Positions 8,793 to 18,051 are shown, counted from the first letter of the stretch. The stretch: 64,000 nt of DNA from Butyrivibrio sp. (GCF_017635265.1 NZ_JAGBLU010000001.1:1-64000), one strand, 5' to 3'. Notes: generated by a model not told the origin, from the letters alone. Numbers and translations: made by a program.

Positions 8793-10238
8793 TTTCCTCT
8801 TTTTTATTTCATCCTGTTCATTTTTTAGATTCTTTTCAACCGTAAAGGCCAAAATAAGAAAAGCACAAATGCCGTAACATATTGTTTCTATCCATATATA
8901 CGAAACCACAAGAGCAGACCTTGCAGATGCAATCTGAACGCCCTCTCCAAATACAAGTGTCTGGTCAAATCCCGCTGCTGACAAAAGCCCATTCATAATT
9001 GATGTTCCTATTGGAGAAGCCGCAACCATAAGCGATGAATATATAGACATTGTGAGCCCATCGGTTCTTATTCCGCTCTTATACTCAATATGATCAATTA
9101 CATCTGCAATCATTGCAAGAATAAGATAACATGCAGGTGATGAACCAAAACATTTAAGTCCTACTCCAATTCCGACAATCACAAGATTTGTAGGGAAAAG
9201 ACCTGCAAGCAATCCTCCAAAAAATCCGATAATAAGGAATATAAATGTAGTCTTAGCCTTTCCGATTTTATTTGAAAGAGGCATTACAATAACGACTGCG
9301 ACAGTCATAGGTACTGCCCCTGCTATTGACAGGATTGTCTGAGCAATCCCCCAGTCGCCGCCTACAATATTAAGGTTTACTACCCATTCGCAAAATTGTG
9401 TCATTGCGCCGTTTTTTATAGCTCCTGCCCATTGAAAGAGCATATAAAAAACAATTATTATCCACCACCATTTTTCTGACATAACCGCTGCCAACTGCTC
9501 TTTGATGGTGACTGTTCTTTTTTCTTCCTGTCCTTGTTTTCCGTCAACCAGATCTTCTTCTGTTACCCTTTCTCTGGTAAATTTAAACTGCAGGAGTATT
9601 GTAAGCGCAGTAATTATCGCTACAAAGATCATTACCATGAGCCATTTGCTCTGATCATTTTTTAATATATTGGAAGCAAGTATCGGAAATACCATTGAGC
9701 CTGTTCCCATTACTCCAAGACCTGCTATATTGCTAAGAGATGCCAGTGTGCTTCGCTGGCTTCCGTTTCTGGTTGAAACAGGAACCATTGTGGAATTGGC
9801 TGTATTGTAAATAGGAAAAGCTACCGAATAATATAAATTATAGGAAACAGCAATCCATACCATCCTTGCAGTTTCTCCGGCAGGAACAACAAACATAAGT
9901 ATTGATGCGACAGACAAAGTAGCTGCGGATAAAAGAATCCACGGTCTGGCTTTTCCGGCCATCACTTTAGTTTTCTCAATCAGTTGACCTACTATCAGAT
10001 TTGCGATAATTATAAATATTGTTGATATAAGAGGCAGCGCTGTTAAGAACCCGTTAGATAAACCAAGAACTTCATTTAAATATTTTTGAAGCATACTTGT
10101 AAAAATACCCGATGATAAAAGTGCTCCAAAAGGTCCTACAAGATAGCCTATGAACATCTCCGGTATTTTTACATTTTCCGATCTGACTGCCGATGCCAAT
10201 ATCGGTTTTGACCAAATATCTTTATTTTTACTATTCAC
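8781..10238 (-). CDS. GPH-family sugar:cation symporter (copy 1)
   Basis: A 485-aa, about 12-helix transporter of the glycoside-pentoside-hexuronide:cation symporter branch of the major facilitator superfamily (MelB/XynB relatives). It likely imports oligosaccharides or glycosides with sodium or protons. Typical features are the N-terminal GYLVGPFGALLS-like helix 1, conserved segments NLIVGQLIEKTK and GKARPWILL between helices 2 and 3, and DVIDHIEYKSGIRTDGLTMS in the second half. It begins at GTG 10238, eight bases inside the preceding sensor kinase gene, with AGGAGG upstream, so it is coupled to the sensor. This places sugar uptake in the same mRNA as its regulators. A close relative (26303-27790) lies in the second glycan-use operon. 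Confidence 0.88.
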   Translation of the reverse strand: MNSKNKDIWSKPILASAVRSENVKIPEMFIGYLVGPFGALLSSGIFTSMLQKYLNEVLGLSNGFLTALPLISTIFIIIANLIVGQLIEKTKVMAGKARPWILLSAATLSVASILMFVVPAGETARMVWIAVSYNLYYSVAFPIYNTANSTMVPVSTRNGSQRSTLASLSNIAGLGVMGTGSMVFPILASNILKNDQSKWLMVMIFVAIITALTILLQFKFTRERVTEEDLVDGKQGQEEKRTVTIKEQLAAVMSEKWWWIIIVFYMLFQWAGAIKNGAMTQFCEWVVNLNIVGGDWGIAQTILSIAGAVPMTVAVVIVMPLSNKIGKAKTTFIFLIIGFFGGLLAGLFPTNLVIVGIGVGLKCFGSSPACYLILAMIADVIDHIEYKSGIRTDGLTMSIYSSLMVAASPIGTSIMNGLLSAAGFDQTLVFGEGVQIASARSALVVSYIWIETICYGICAFLILAFTVEKNLKNEQDEIKKRKGIA

Positions 10239-11574
10239 GCTTTTCCTCCTGATATGGAATCAATATCTGAAGCTTGAACCATCCGTCTTCTGCTTCTGCT
10301 CCGATCGAGCCTCCATACTTTTCTGTAATATTTTTCATACTCTTAATCCCAAAACCATGTATATTGGTATTTTGCTTATTGGTTACAGGCAGATTATGCC
10401 TGAATTTAATATGCCCTTCATATCGGTTCTCGACAAAAATACTGGTAAAGCCTTTCTTTTTCTCTACTACCAGATGAATAAGCTTTTCGTTACTGTTTTT
10501 TACTTTTTCAACGCCTTCTATTGCATTATCCAGAGCATTACCAAAAAGTGCGCTGATATCCATTGCATCAATAAATGATAACGCCTCCCCATCCACAACA
10601 CATCTGAGTTCGATTCCTCTTGCCTGGCAGTTTAATGCTTTGGCAGAAAGAATTGTATCAAGAATATTGTTACCGGTTACATACTGATTCTCATATCGTT
10701 TTATTTCCTCCAGCATTTCATCCAGATGTTCGGAGGTTTTGCTATTTTCGATATCTGACTTAAGCACGATAATCTGGTGCTTAAGATCATGATATTTACG
10801 ATTAACCAAATCTATTGATTCCTTGGAAATCTGATATTGGCTATACTGCATCTGAAGCATATTTTTTAAGGTTTCCGATTCTATATTTTCTGACATCTGC
10901 TGCATAAGTTCATGGTACATATAAAATAAAACCACCGCCATTAAATCAAGAGATGTCCTTATTATGAATCGTTCCAAGGTATTTACTGTTGTAAAGGGAG
11001 TTCCTGAAACAACATAAGAAAGATTACTTAAAATATAGATAAAAAGACCTATTGCAAAAACAGTAAAAAAAGCTCTTCTTGAAATGATCGTCTCTCTGTT
11101 TCTCTTTGCATGTTTCTTTTCAGCAATAACAGCGATCAAAACAAACAATAAATAATCCGGCAACATCGCAAGAGCCTGTGTCCCAAAACCTTTCCCGGCT
11201 TTTCCTATCTGAACTCCGTAATAGTATACCTGCCAGCCAATAGAAGCCATGAGTTCACCATACATAAAGGATCTGACTGTGTAATAGGCTCTTTTATAGA
11301 AATCCCCTTCCATATTCAGTGCAAAAATACTGTACAGAATCATAAAAACAGTTATCATCACAAGCACAAAGCTTATTCCATAAACACCTGTTGTTGCATG
11401 CATGAAAATCATGAAAAAAACTGCTATTGGCGATAGCGTAACCCATTTGAACACGCCTTTTATCTTTTTATGATTGGATGATAAAAAGACAAGCGAAGAC
11501 AGAAGATACGCTATGGCATACCAAACGCCCGGAGTATTTTCTATATATGAAACATGCTTTATTCCTATTTCCAT
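10231..11574 (-). CDS. GHKL-type membrane sensor histidine kinase (AgrC/ComD-like), system 1
   Basis: A 447-aa sensor with six or so membrane helices in its first 225 residues. A cytoplasmic helix then carries the motif KYHDLKHQ (His262, likely phosphoacceptor), and a GHKL ATPase domain shows an N-box (FGNALDNAIE, 344-353) and a G-box (HGFGIKSM, about 406-413). This is the AgrC/ComD class that partners LytTR regulators. Here the regulator gene ends one base upstream and the sugar symporter starts eight bases inside the 3' end. No agrB/agrD-like peptide genes are present, so a peptide ligand cannot be assumed. Context suggests a role in glycan sensing. It is clearly homologous to the sensor at 15929-17245. 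Confidence 0.88.
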   Translation of the reverse strand: MEIGIKHVSYIENTPGVWYAIAYLLSSLVFLSSNHKKIKGVFKWVTLSPIAVFFMIFMHATTGVYGISFVLVMITVFMILYSIFALNMEGDFYKRAYYTVRSFMYGELMASIGWQVYYYGVQIGKAGKGFGTQALAMLPDYLLFVLIAVIAEKKHAKRNRETIISRRAFFTVFAIGLFIYILSNLSYVVSGTPFTTVNTLERFIIRTSLDLMAVVLFYMYHELMQQMSENIESETLKNMLQMQYSQYQISKESIDLVNRKYHDLKHQIIVLKSDIENSKTSEHLDEMLEEIKRYENQYVTGNNILDTILSAKALNCQARGIELRCVVDGEALSFIDAMDISALFGNALDNAIEGVEKVKNSNEKLIHLVVEKKKGFTSIFVENRYEGHIKFRHNLPVTNKQNTNIHGFGIKSMKNITEKYGGSIGAEAEDGWFKLQILIPYQEEKRE

Positions 11575-11575
11575 G

Positions 11576-12286
11576 TTATCCTCCGCTTCGTCTCATATAG
11601 TTATTTATTGCTTCAATCAAAGGTTTTTTCTTGGCTCTGCTAACCTGTAATGTGTCTTTTCCGATAATAACATTGTTTCCGTCAACCTCATCCACATATT
11701 CAAGATTAATCAAATAGCCTTTATTACATAGAAAAAAAATGTCACTTTTTATTTCTTTAATAACTTCTTTAAGAGATCCCTTCGAATTTATATCATTTTC
11801 TGTCGTGTGGAAAATAAGGTCATGATCCAGAACCTCCACGTATTTGATGGTACTTACGTCTATCTTTTGTCTCATTCCGTGCAAAGACGCAATAATGTAT
11901 TTTTTTTCAGCACTGTTTTTCTTTCCAATAGCTCTTTTCATAGTCTGAGAAAACGGATAATAGCTTATTGGCTTTAAAATATAATCAAGGGCTCCTACCT
12001 GATATCCTTTAATGGCATATTGAGGCATATTTGTTATAAAAATAATAATAACCTCATTATCAACTTTTCTAATATCGGTGGCTGCGGTCATACCGTCCAT
12101 AAACTGCATTTCAACATCCAGAAGAATAATATCAAAAACAGGTTCATAGTGTTCAATAAGTTCATCTCCGTCTGTATACTCATATATCATGAACTTTTCC
12201 CCATAATCCTGTTCATACTTCTTGAGAAGTTGTTTAATTTCAGCGCGATATGCCGCATCATCATCAACAATAGCCAGCTTAAGCAT
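11576..12286 (-). CDS. LytTR-family response regulator, system 1
   Basis: A 236-aa two-domain regulator. The receiver domain (1-120) has the acidic pocket VDDD (8-10), phosphoacceptor Asp57 in ILLDVEM, a Thr/Ser switch in FITN and Lys in LKP. The LytTR DNA-binding domain (about 135-230) ends with NLEYVDEVDG and VSRAKKKPLIEAINNYM, both characteristic. It starts at ATG 12286 with GAGAGGG close upstream, fifteen bases after the esterase gene, and the cognate sensor follows after one base. It probably binds direct repeats upstream of the GH2 gene, since it lies in that operon; this is inference. The second regulator (17248-17973) is similar along its whole length. Confidence 0.9.
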   Translation of the reverse strand: MLKLAIVDDDAAYRAEIKQLLKKYEQDYGEKFMIYEYTDGDELIEHYEPVFDIILLDVEMQFMDGMTAATDIRKVDNEVIIIFITNMPQYAIKGYQVGALDYILKPISYYPFSQTMKRAIGKKNSAEKKYIIASLHGMRQKIDVSTIKYVEVLDHDLIFHTTENDINSKGSLKEVIKEIKSDIFFLCNKGYLINLEYVDEVDGNNVIIGKDTLQVSRAKKKPLIEAINNYMRRSGG

Positions 12287-12301
12287 AGGACCCTCTCATT
12301 T

Positions 12302-13360
12302 TTATAGATTTTCATCCAGATAATTCTTTATCCTCGATAATTCTTCATCTGTATACATTATATCCCCTGCGTGACCTGCCCCACTAATTACAGTATATTC
12401 TACATTTTCCTGCCCTATAAGTTCTGTAATATAATTGTAAAACCTTTCTGTCTGCATGATAGGAACTGTTATATCGCAGTCTCCATGGGAAAGCCAAAAC
12501 TTTATATTGCTACCAGAATCAAGATTCTCTGATGCATAATGATATATATCAAAAGCCTTAATATCCTCATCCGTCATGGTCCCTGTGTCTTTTCTAAGCC
12601 AAAAGGACTCCACATCCTCATAGCCTTCCAGAGTCTGTGTATGAAGCCAGCTATTTGCTATATCAATAATAAACTGCGGAACTTTAAGTGTTTTCCAATC
12701 TTCATTTTTTTTGCCAAGCTCAACTGCCCCGTAATAATCAACGCATACGGATACTTTTGCAGAGACTTTTCCGTTTTTGCTTTCTTTCTCCGCCTGGTCA
12801 ATATAGGTCACATCCATAAACTCATCATCATTTGTAACCGCCGCAGCAACAGCAAGATATCCTCCGGCAGATTCGCCCCATACAGCTATTTTTTCGGCAT
12901 CATAGCCATATTCATCTGCATGACTTCTAAGAAACCTTATAGCAGCCTTCACATCCGATAACGCTCCGGGAAAGGGTTCTTCCTGAGCAAGTCTGTAATT
13001 TACGGAAGCGCATGCATAGCCATGGTCTCTAAAATATCTATACATTAACTGTGCCTGCCTTGACTGGGAGTCATTGGTAATAAAACCGCCTCCGTGAATC
13101 AGAACAAAAAGCTTGGGAAGGCTTTCAGACTCTGCGTCAGGAACATAAAGATCCAGATATTGTGCCTGGGAATCCGACGCATAATAGGTCTTGGCATAGG
13201 TGCTTCCGCCATCCCACTTTGTGCTTTCATCCATTTTTATTTTATATGCTGTAAGATTTTTAAAAACCATGTATGTTGCATTACTATACATACTTATTAT
13301 TGTAGCAATAACAATCACAAGTCCTAAAATTACCGAAAGAAAAACTGTCGTTTTTTTCAT
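12302..13360 (-). CDS. Membrane-anchored alpha/beta-hydrolase, probable carbohydrate esterase
   Basis: A 352-aa esterase of the alpha/beta-hydrolase_3 / BD-FAE type. An N-terminal signal-anchor (about residues 5-25) puts the catalytic domain outside the cell. The catalytic set is complete: oxyanion-hole HGGGF (89-93), nucleophile Ser164 in GESAGG, Asp296 in DITVP and His330 in GAGHAGD. The likely role is removal of acetyl or feruloyl groups from plant glycans before transport, consistent with the neighbouring GH2, GH3 and symporter genes. The gene starts five bases after the GH2 stop, with AAGG immediately upstream. A lipase/peptidase role cannot be excluded from sequence alone. Confidence 0.85.
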   Translation of the reverse strand: MKKTTVFLSVILGLVIVIATIISMYSNATYMVFKNLTAYKIKMDESTKWDGGSTYAKTYYASDSQAQYLDLYVPDAESESLPKLFVLIHGGGFITNDSQSRQAQLMYRYFRDHGYACASVNYRLAQEEPFPGALSDVKAAIRFLRSHADEYGYDAEKIAVWGESAGGYLAVAAAVTNDDEFMDVTYIDQAEKESKNGKVSAKVSVCVDYYGAVELGKKNEDWKTLKVPQFIIDIANSWLHTQTLEGYEDVESFWLRKDTGTMTDEDIKAFDIYHYASENLDSGSNIKFWLSHGDCDITVPIMQTERFYNYITELIGQENVEYTVISGAGHAGDIMYTDEELSRIKNYLDENL

Positions 13361-13365
13361 TTGCC

Positions 13366-15768
13366 TTATCCCACTTTACAAGGAATCTCTACCTTTTCTT
13401 CTTTTCCGTCATAAAAAGCCTTTAATAGGATTTTTTCACCGTCGGTTGCTCTGACTATTGCCATTGCCTCTCCATAATAAGTAAATGTTTCATCCAGCGT
13501 ATAGCCATCAGGATTATAGGGACATGCATTTCCCAAAGCAACAAGTTCTCCGCCTTCTACGGTCACCTTTACCCTATGCTTTTCCATTGGTTTCCAGATA
13601 CCGTTGTCATCTGCAAATCTTAGTCTCACATATGACAGGTGGCCTTTCATTACTTCTTTTTCCTCCGGTAAAAGCATAAGTTTTGTATGTACATCTGCCG
13701 TTTTTAAAGAATCTCTTCCTATTTCGTTTCCATTACTATCATATGAAACGGCTTCAAGAGTTCCGTTTTCATATTTTGTTTTGAATCTGAATATGCAGTC
13801 GTTTGTACTTTTTTTCTTTCCTACACTGTTTCCGTTTACAAAAAGTTCCACAGCTGACGCCCTTGCATATACTTCAACCTTGGCATCATAGCCCTCACAT
13901 CCTCTGTAGGACCAGCTTCTTATGGCATCAGACATTTTCCATGCTGAAGGTGAATGTTTTCCTGTCTGATAAACCGGACTTACTGCAATTATCGGACCTT
14001 TTACCCTGTCAAATGCTACTCTTGTATAATAAGCTTCACCCAAGGGTTTTCCTGTAATATCAAGTCTTCCGCTTCCGGCGGCAAGCCAGCCTGCTTTATC
14101 TGCTCCTTTTGGTGCATAGTCATTATATTCCCATGAACCAATACCGGCTTCTCCCAGATAGTCCATTCCGGCCCATACAAAATCACCTACAAGGCCTGGA
14201 TTTCTTTTTGCAAATTCATAAAACTTATATGCATCCTTACAGAAGGTTTCACTTCCAAGTATCAGTCTTTTAGGATATTTTTTAAGGTCCCCCTTATACC
14301 TGAGTATTCCATAGTTGTATCCGGCAATATCCATATTGGCAAATGCATCTTTCGTCTTAAGATCACACGGGTATGTAGCCGCACCCATTTTCATGAATGT
14401 ATCACCGAATATCCCTGCCATCTGATTATAAAATTCACTTCCAACCGCTTTTTTCTTCTTTTTTGCATTTTGGGCATCCTTCTCGGCTTTTTCATCGCTG
14501 TAAATTCCAAAGCCTGCGGAAAAAAGAAAATTAAAGAATATATTTACTCCACAGCTTACAGGTCTGGTGTCATCAAGACTATGAAGGTAATCAGTCATTT
14601 TTTGGGTAAAATCTATTCCCTTCTTCTGACTTGTCTCAGCCACTTCATTTCCTGTTGAGTACATGACAACACACGGATGGTTATAATCTTTATCAACCAT
14701 TGACTTTAAATCAAACCTGTAATTGTCCATAACATGAAGTGCATAGTCATATTTAGTCTTATGTATATACCACATATCAACATATTCATCCATCATGTAC
14801 ATTCCAAGCTTGTCGCATGCTTCCAGCAGGTACTTTGAACATGGGTTATGAGCACTTCTTATAGCGTTATATCCGTTCTTTTTAAGGAGTCTTACACGTC
14901 GAAGCTCCGCATCCGGATCAGTTATCGCTCCCAAAAGCTGATTATCTGAATGAATGCACGCTCCTCTTAAAATTATTCTTTTGCCGTTTACTCTTATTCC
15001 GTTTTCTCTGTCCCAGGTAAGCTTTCTTATTCCGAATGTAACTTCCTGTGTATCGCTGCCATATGTAACCTTCAATGTATAAAGTGAGGGCATGGCTGCG
15101 CTCCAGAGTTTTACGTCTGTTAAACTTATTTCTTTTTCAATGTCAGCATCAAGTGCTCCTTCTTTAACTAAAGCCTTATTTTCATCATAGATGCTGTAAG
15201 TTATATTCTTCCCTTCACCTGTCACTTGGATGGTTAAACCGATTACAGCATTTCCAACAGTATATTTATCATCTGTGGCAGTAGCTTCTATTGTTCTTAC
15301 TTTTATTCCGTCAAGTCTTATATGTTCTTTTTCTGCGCACCAAAGCCAAACAGGTCTGTATAACCCTGAACCTGAATACCACCTGCTGTTTGGCTGATCG
15401 GAATTTTTTACAGTAACTCTTATTTCATTTTCTTTATCAAAATAAAGGTTGTCTGCTTTAACTGTAAAATCACTGTACCCATAATTGCAGCCTCCCTTTT
15501 TCTCTCCGTTTATAAACACTTCGGGATCATGATAAGCTCCCTCAAATTCAAAAATGAATTCTTTTCCTTCATCTTCCTTATCAAGCGTAAAGAATTTCTT
15601 GTACTCATAGTCATGACCCTCAAAATATCCTATATTATGAATCCCGGGGTTATCCTCACTCCTTTTTTCATAAATCATCGCATCATGAGGAAGAGTAACT
15701 TTTTTCTCCTCATCATAAACATCTGTCTTTTTAACAGTCCAATCCTTGTTAAAATCAATTTTCTTCAT
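13366..15768 (-). CDS. GH2 glycosidase, probable intracellular beta-galactosidase
   Basis: An 800-aa family GH2 enzyme. ATG 15768 is the better start (GGAAAGGA six bases upstream); the longer frame to 15861 has no ribosome site. It shows the jelly-roll sugar-binding domain (about 40-150, ending SGSGLYRPVWL), an immunoglobulin-like domain, and the TIM barrel with RGACIHSDN, RSAHNPCSKYLLEACDKLGMY, acid/base Glu375 in TGNEVAE and nucleophile Glu507 in LILGSET. The C-terminal DUF4982-like and beta domains (about 620-800) are as in LacZ-like GH2 enzymes of this size. A lysine-rich loop (435-440) is unusual. There is no signal peptide, so it is cytoplasmic. It is the first gene of the operon with the esterase and LytTR/GHKL system. 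Beta-glucuronidase or beta-galacturonidase activity is an alternative. Confidence 0.87.
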   Translation of the reverse strand: MKKIDFNKDWTVKKTDVYDEEKKVTLPHDAMIYEKRSEDNPGIHNIGYFEGHDYEYKKFFTLDKEDEGKEFIFEFEGAYHDPEVFINGEKKGGCNYGYSDFTVKADNLYFDKENEIRVTVKNSDQPNSRWYSGSGLYRPVWLWCAEKEHIRLDGIKVRTIEATATDDKYTVGNAVIGLTIQVTGEGKNITYSIYDENKALVKEGALDADIEKEISLTDVKLWSAAMPSLYTLKVTYGSDTQEVTFGIRKLTWDRENGIRVNGKRIILRGACIHSDNQLLGAITDPDAELRRVRLLKKNGYNAIRSAHNPCSKYLLEACDKLGMYMMDEYVDMWYIHKTKYDYALHVMDNYRFDLKSMVDKDYNHPCVVMYSTGNEVAETSQKKGIDFTQKMTDYLHSLDDTRPVSCGVNIFFNFLFSAGFGIYSDEKAEKDAQNAKKKKKAVGSEFYNQMAGIFGDTFMKMGAATYPCDLKTKDAFANMDIAGYNYGILRYKGDLKKYPKRLILGSETFCKDAYKFYEFAKRNPGLVGDFVWAGMDYLGEAGIGSWEYNDYAPKGADKAGWLAAGSGRLDITGKPLGEAYYTRVAFDRVKGPIIAVSPVYQTGKHSPSAWKMSDAIRSWSYRGCEGYDAKVEVYARASAVELFVNGNSVGKKKSTNDCIFRFKTKYENGTLEAVSYDSNGNEIGRDSLKTADVHTKLMLLPEEKEVMKGHLSYVRLRFADDNGIWKPMEKHRVKVTVEGGELVALGNACPYNPDGYTLDETFTYYGEAMAIVRATDGEKILLKAFYDGKEEKVEIPCKVG

Positions 15769-15807
15769 AATCGTTCCTTTCCAAAGACATATCGGTACAA
15801 TCTGACT

Positions 15808-15857
15808 ATTATATATTAATACAAAAAAATCATTAAACTGAACGCCAACGTAAACTG
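15808..15857 (-). promoter_or_regulatory. Candidate activator-dependent promoter of the GH2 operon with AgrA-like direct repeats
   Basis: On the minus strand a perfect TATAAT (15813-15808) lies 17 bases after a poor -35, TTAATG (15836-15831). Direct repeats CAGTTTA at 15857-15851 and 15840-15834 (17-base period) overlap and precede the -35. They read ACAGTTTAC and TCAGTTTAA, close to the AgrA/LytTR half-site ACAGTTAAG. The usual period for LytTR sites is nearer 21 bases, so the assignment to the neighbouring regulators is tentative. Confidence 0.45.
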
Positions 15858-15893
15858 TCATTATTTTGACATAATCTGCTGTTTTATGGAAAG

Positions 15894-15922
15894 AAAAAAC
15901 GCCCTACAAATTTGTAGGACGC
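15894..15922 (-). terminator. Terminator after GHKL sensor 2
   Basis: Minus-strand hairpin GCG(T)CCTACAAA/TTTGTAGG(G)CG followed by TTTTTTC, six bases beyond the sensor stop codon. It isolates the second LytTR/GHKL pair from the GH2 operon. Confidence 0.75.
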
Positions 15923-15928
15923 AGTTCA

Positions 15929-17245
15929 TTATTTTTTAAGCGGTATCAAAATACGAAGCTCAAACCAACCATTATCTGCTTTAATTGTGGTGCTTCCATC
16001 ATACTTTAAAACTGTTTCTTTTATACCTTTTATTCCAAAGCCGTGATACTCCTTGTTTTTCTTAGTGGTTCTTGGCACACCGTTTACCATTTTAAGCTCG
16101 CCTTCATAATAATTGCTGACAAGCACATGCACAAATCCCTTCTGTCCCGAAACTGTCACATGTATGAGCCTCTTTTGAATATCTCCTATTTTCTTTACGC
16201 TTTCAATGGCATTGTCTATAGCATTTCCAAAGATTGTACTGATATCAATCTCATCAATATGATCCAGAAGCTTTCCGTCTGCCACTACAGATAACTGAAT
16301 ACTGTTCTTTTGACATATAAGTGCCTTGGTAGTAAGTATAATATCCAAAACCTCATTGCCTGTTTTATTCTGGGCTTCATAGGTTCTTATCTCTTCTTCC
16401 ATTTTATCCAGATAAGCGTTTCTTTTGTCCGGATCGGACTGCGATCTAAGTACCGCAATCTGATGCTTAAGATCATGATACTTCTGATTAACGACCTCTA
16501 TACTCTCTTTGCCAATGCGATAATTGTTGTACTGCATTTTCAGCATATTTCTCATGGCAATGCTCTGCTTTTCCGCGTTAAGCTCCCGCTGCTGATAATG
16601 ATAGGCTGTCTGGATGGCAACTCCTGCAAGATATACAAGAGTCCTTACATTAAAGCGGTCTGCCTGCGAAGTACCCACAAAAGGAGAATTAACATTGGCA
16701 TAGCTAAGTGACGACAATATATAGATGAAATATGCAACAAGTGCATTTACCACTGCTTCCATCGGTTTTATTCTGGGAAAAGAGCTTTCATCAAAATCTT
16801 TTCCTCCAATAAGGAAAAACATTCCAAATATGACAGCATACGCCACCACCATTATAATAAGCATTTTCCAAAATTCGTTTATCAGGCTGTTCTGATCAGC
16901 AACAAACCTGTATATCTGCCAAAAAAAAGAAGAGGAAAAGCCTGCCAGCAAAAAAGCTCTCGAACAATAATAAACAGACGTATAAATTCCCGAGTTGCTC
17001 ATAACATGTATAAATCCAAACATCAAAAGTGCGGAAAAAGTCATGAAAATATTAAACAAAGTACCGTCATTACCGCCTGTTAAAACCATGTATGATGAAA
17101 TAACAGGTAAAAACAGCACACTTAACAATATATGTTTTTTTAATTCAAATCTGTGCTGCATCTGCTGCAAAAACAGCACGCAGGCACACCAGTCTGCCAC
17201 TGCAGTACATATTCTCGGAATATTACCGCTAATCTCCAGTCCCAT
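15929..17245 (-). CDS. GHKL-type membrane sensor histidine kinase, system 2
   Basis: A 438-aa sensor built like sensor 1: about six helices in the first half, KYHDLKHQIAVL as the phosphoacceptor helix, N-box IFGNAIDNAIESV and G-box YHGFGIKGI. ATG 17245 is chosen because AGAGG lies six bases upstream; a TTG two codons earlier lies within the spacing. The regulator stop is two bases before this start, so the pair is co-translated, and a terminator follows directly. The sensors share the DLKHQ helix and the GHKL core almost residue for residue, but their membrane parts diverge. That fits duplicated systems that recognise different signals. The ligand is unknown. Confidence 0.87.
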   Translation of the reverse strand: MGLEISGNIPRICTAVADWCACVLFLQQMQHRFELKKHILLSVLFLPVISSYMVLTGGNDGTLFNIFMTFSALLMFGFIHVMSNSGIYTSVYYCSRAFLLAGFSSSFFWQIYRFVADQNSLINEFWKMLIIMVVAYAVIFGMFFLIGGKDFDESSFPRIKPMEAVVNALVAYFIYILSSLSYANVNSPFVGTSQADRFNVRTLVYLAGVAIQTAYHYQQRELNAEKQSIAMRNMLKMQYNNYRIGKESIEVVNQKYHDLKHQIAVLRSQSDPDKRNAYLDKMEEEIRTYEAQNKTGNEVLDIILTTKALICQKNSIQLSVVADGKLLDHIDEIDISTIFGNAIDNAIESVKKIGDIQKRLIHVTVSGQKGFVHVLVSNYYEGELKMVNGVPRTTKKNKEYHGFGIKGIKETVLKYDGSTTIKADNGWFELRILIPLKK

Positions 17246-17247
17246 TA

Positions 17248-17973
17248 TCAACCTCTGACTTCGCTCATATAATTATTCAGTGCATCCACAAATGCCCTCT
17301 TTTGTCCCTTGCTTACAGGAATCTTTCTTCCGTCCACAATAGCATCCATTCCATCAATTTCATCTACGTACTCAAGATTTACTATAAAGCCCTGACTGCA
17401 CCTAAAAAACATCTTCCCCTGTATCCTGCTTTCAATCTTTTTCATGGAACAGTTGATAGTAAGGTCATTACTCCCCTTTATATGAAAAACAAGCTCTCTT
17501 CCTGCCACCTCTATGTATATAAGGTTATAGAGGTCTATCTTATGGGCATATCCGTTTCCTGAGAGCAAAATATATTTATGCTCTCTTTCCTTGAGCCTTC
17601 CGATTGCCCTTTCAATTGTCTGGGAAAAAGGGAAATAATTAACCGGCTTTAGTACATAGTCCAAGGCATCCACTTCGTATCCCGATATAGCATACTGTGG
17701 AGCGTTGGTTATAAATATGATGACCACGTTCCTGTCATATTGCCTTATGATTCTGGCTGTTTCCATTCCGTCCATAAACTTCATTTCAACATCCAGCAGG
17801 ATAATATCAAAGCCTGAGCTGGTTTTCCCGGAAAGCTCTGTAGTAAGATCGCTTCCGTCTTTATACTCTGTTATAAGAAATCTGTTTTCGGAATTGGACT
17901 CATATTTTTTCAGATAATCCAAAAGCAGTTCTCTGTACTTTTTATCATCGTCAACTACCGCAATACTTAACAC
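17248..17973 (-). CDS. LytTR-family response regulator, system 2
   Basis: A receiver plus LytTR regulator. GTG 17973 is preferred: GGGGAGG lies five bases upstream and the frame then starts directly at the conserved strand (LSIAVVDDD), giving 241 aa. The ATG at 17994 would put the ribosome site inside the gene. The phosphoacceptor is Asp61 in ILLDVEM, followed by FITNAPQYAI and DYVLKP. The LytTR domain (about 135-235) contains RCSQGFIVNLEYVDEIDG and VSKGQKRAFVDALNNYM. It is the first gene of a two-gene unit, divergent from the SGNH/MBOAT cassette with about 80 bases between starts. It could control that cassette as well as the glycan genes; this is inference. Confidence 0.88.
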   Translation of the reverse strand: MLSIAVVDDDKKYRELLLDYLKKYESNSENRFLITEYKDGSDLTTELSGKTSSGFDIILLDVEMKFMDGMETARIIRQYDRNVVIIFITNAPQYAISGYEVDALDYVLKPVNYFPFSQTIERAIGRLKEREHKYILLSGNGYAHKIDLYNLIYIEVAGRELVFHIKGSNDLTINCSMKKIESRIQGKMFFRCSQGFIVNLEYVDEIDGMDAIVDGRKIPVSKGQKRAFVDALNNYMSEVRG

Positions 17974-18022
17974 ACTAACCTCCCCAAAACGCATTCCGCC
18001 CTATTATGATATACGAAATTTA

Positions 18023-18051
18023 TTGACCGTAGAAGTGTTTTTTTAGATAAT
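18023..18051 (+). promoter_or_regulatory. Sigma-70-type promoter of the SGNH/MBOAT cassette
   Basis: TTGACC (18023-18028), 17-base spacer, GATAAT (18046-18051). Both boxes match five of six consensus bases. The expected transcription start, six to eight bases after the -10, falls on the ATG at 18058, so the first message would be leaderless or nearly so. The gene indeed lacks a Shine-Dalgarno sequence. Confidence 0.65.
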
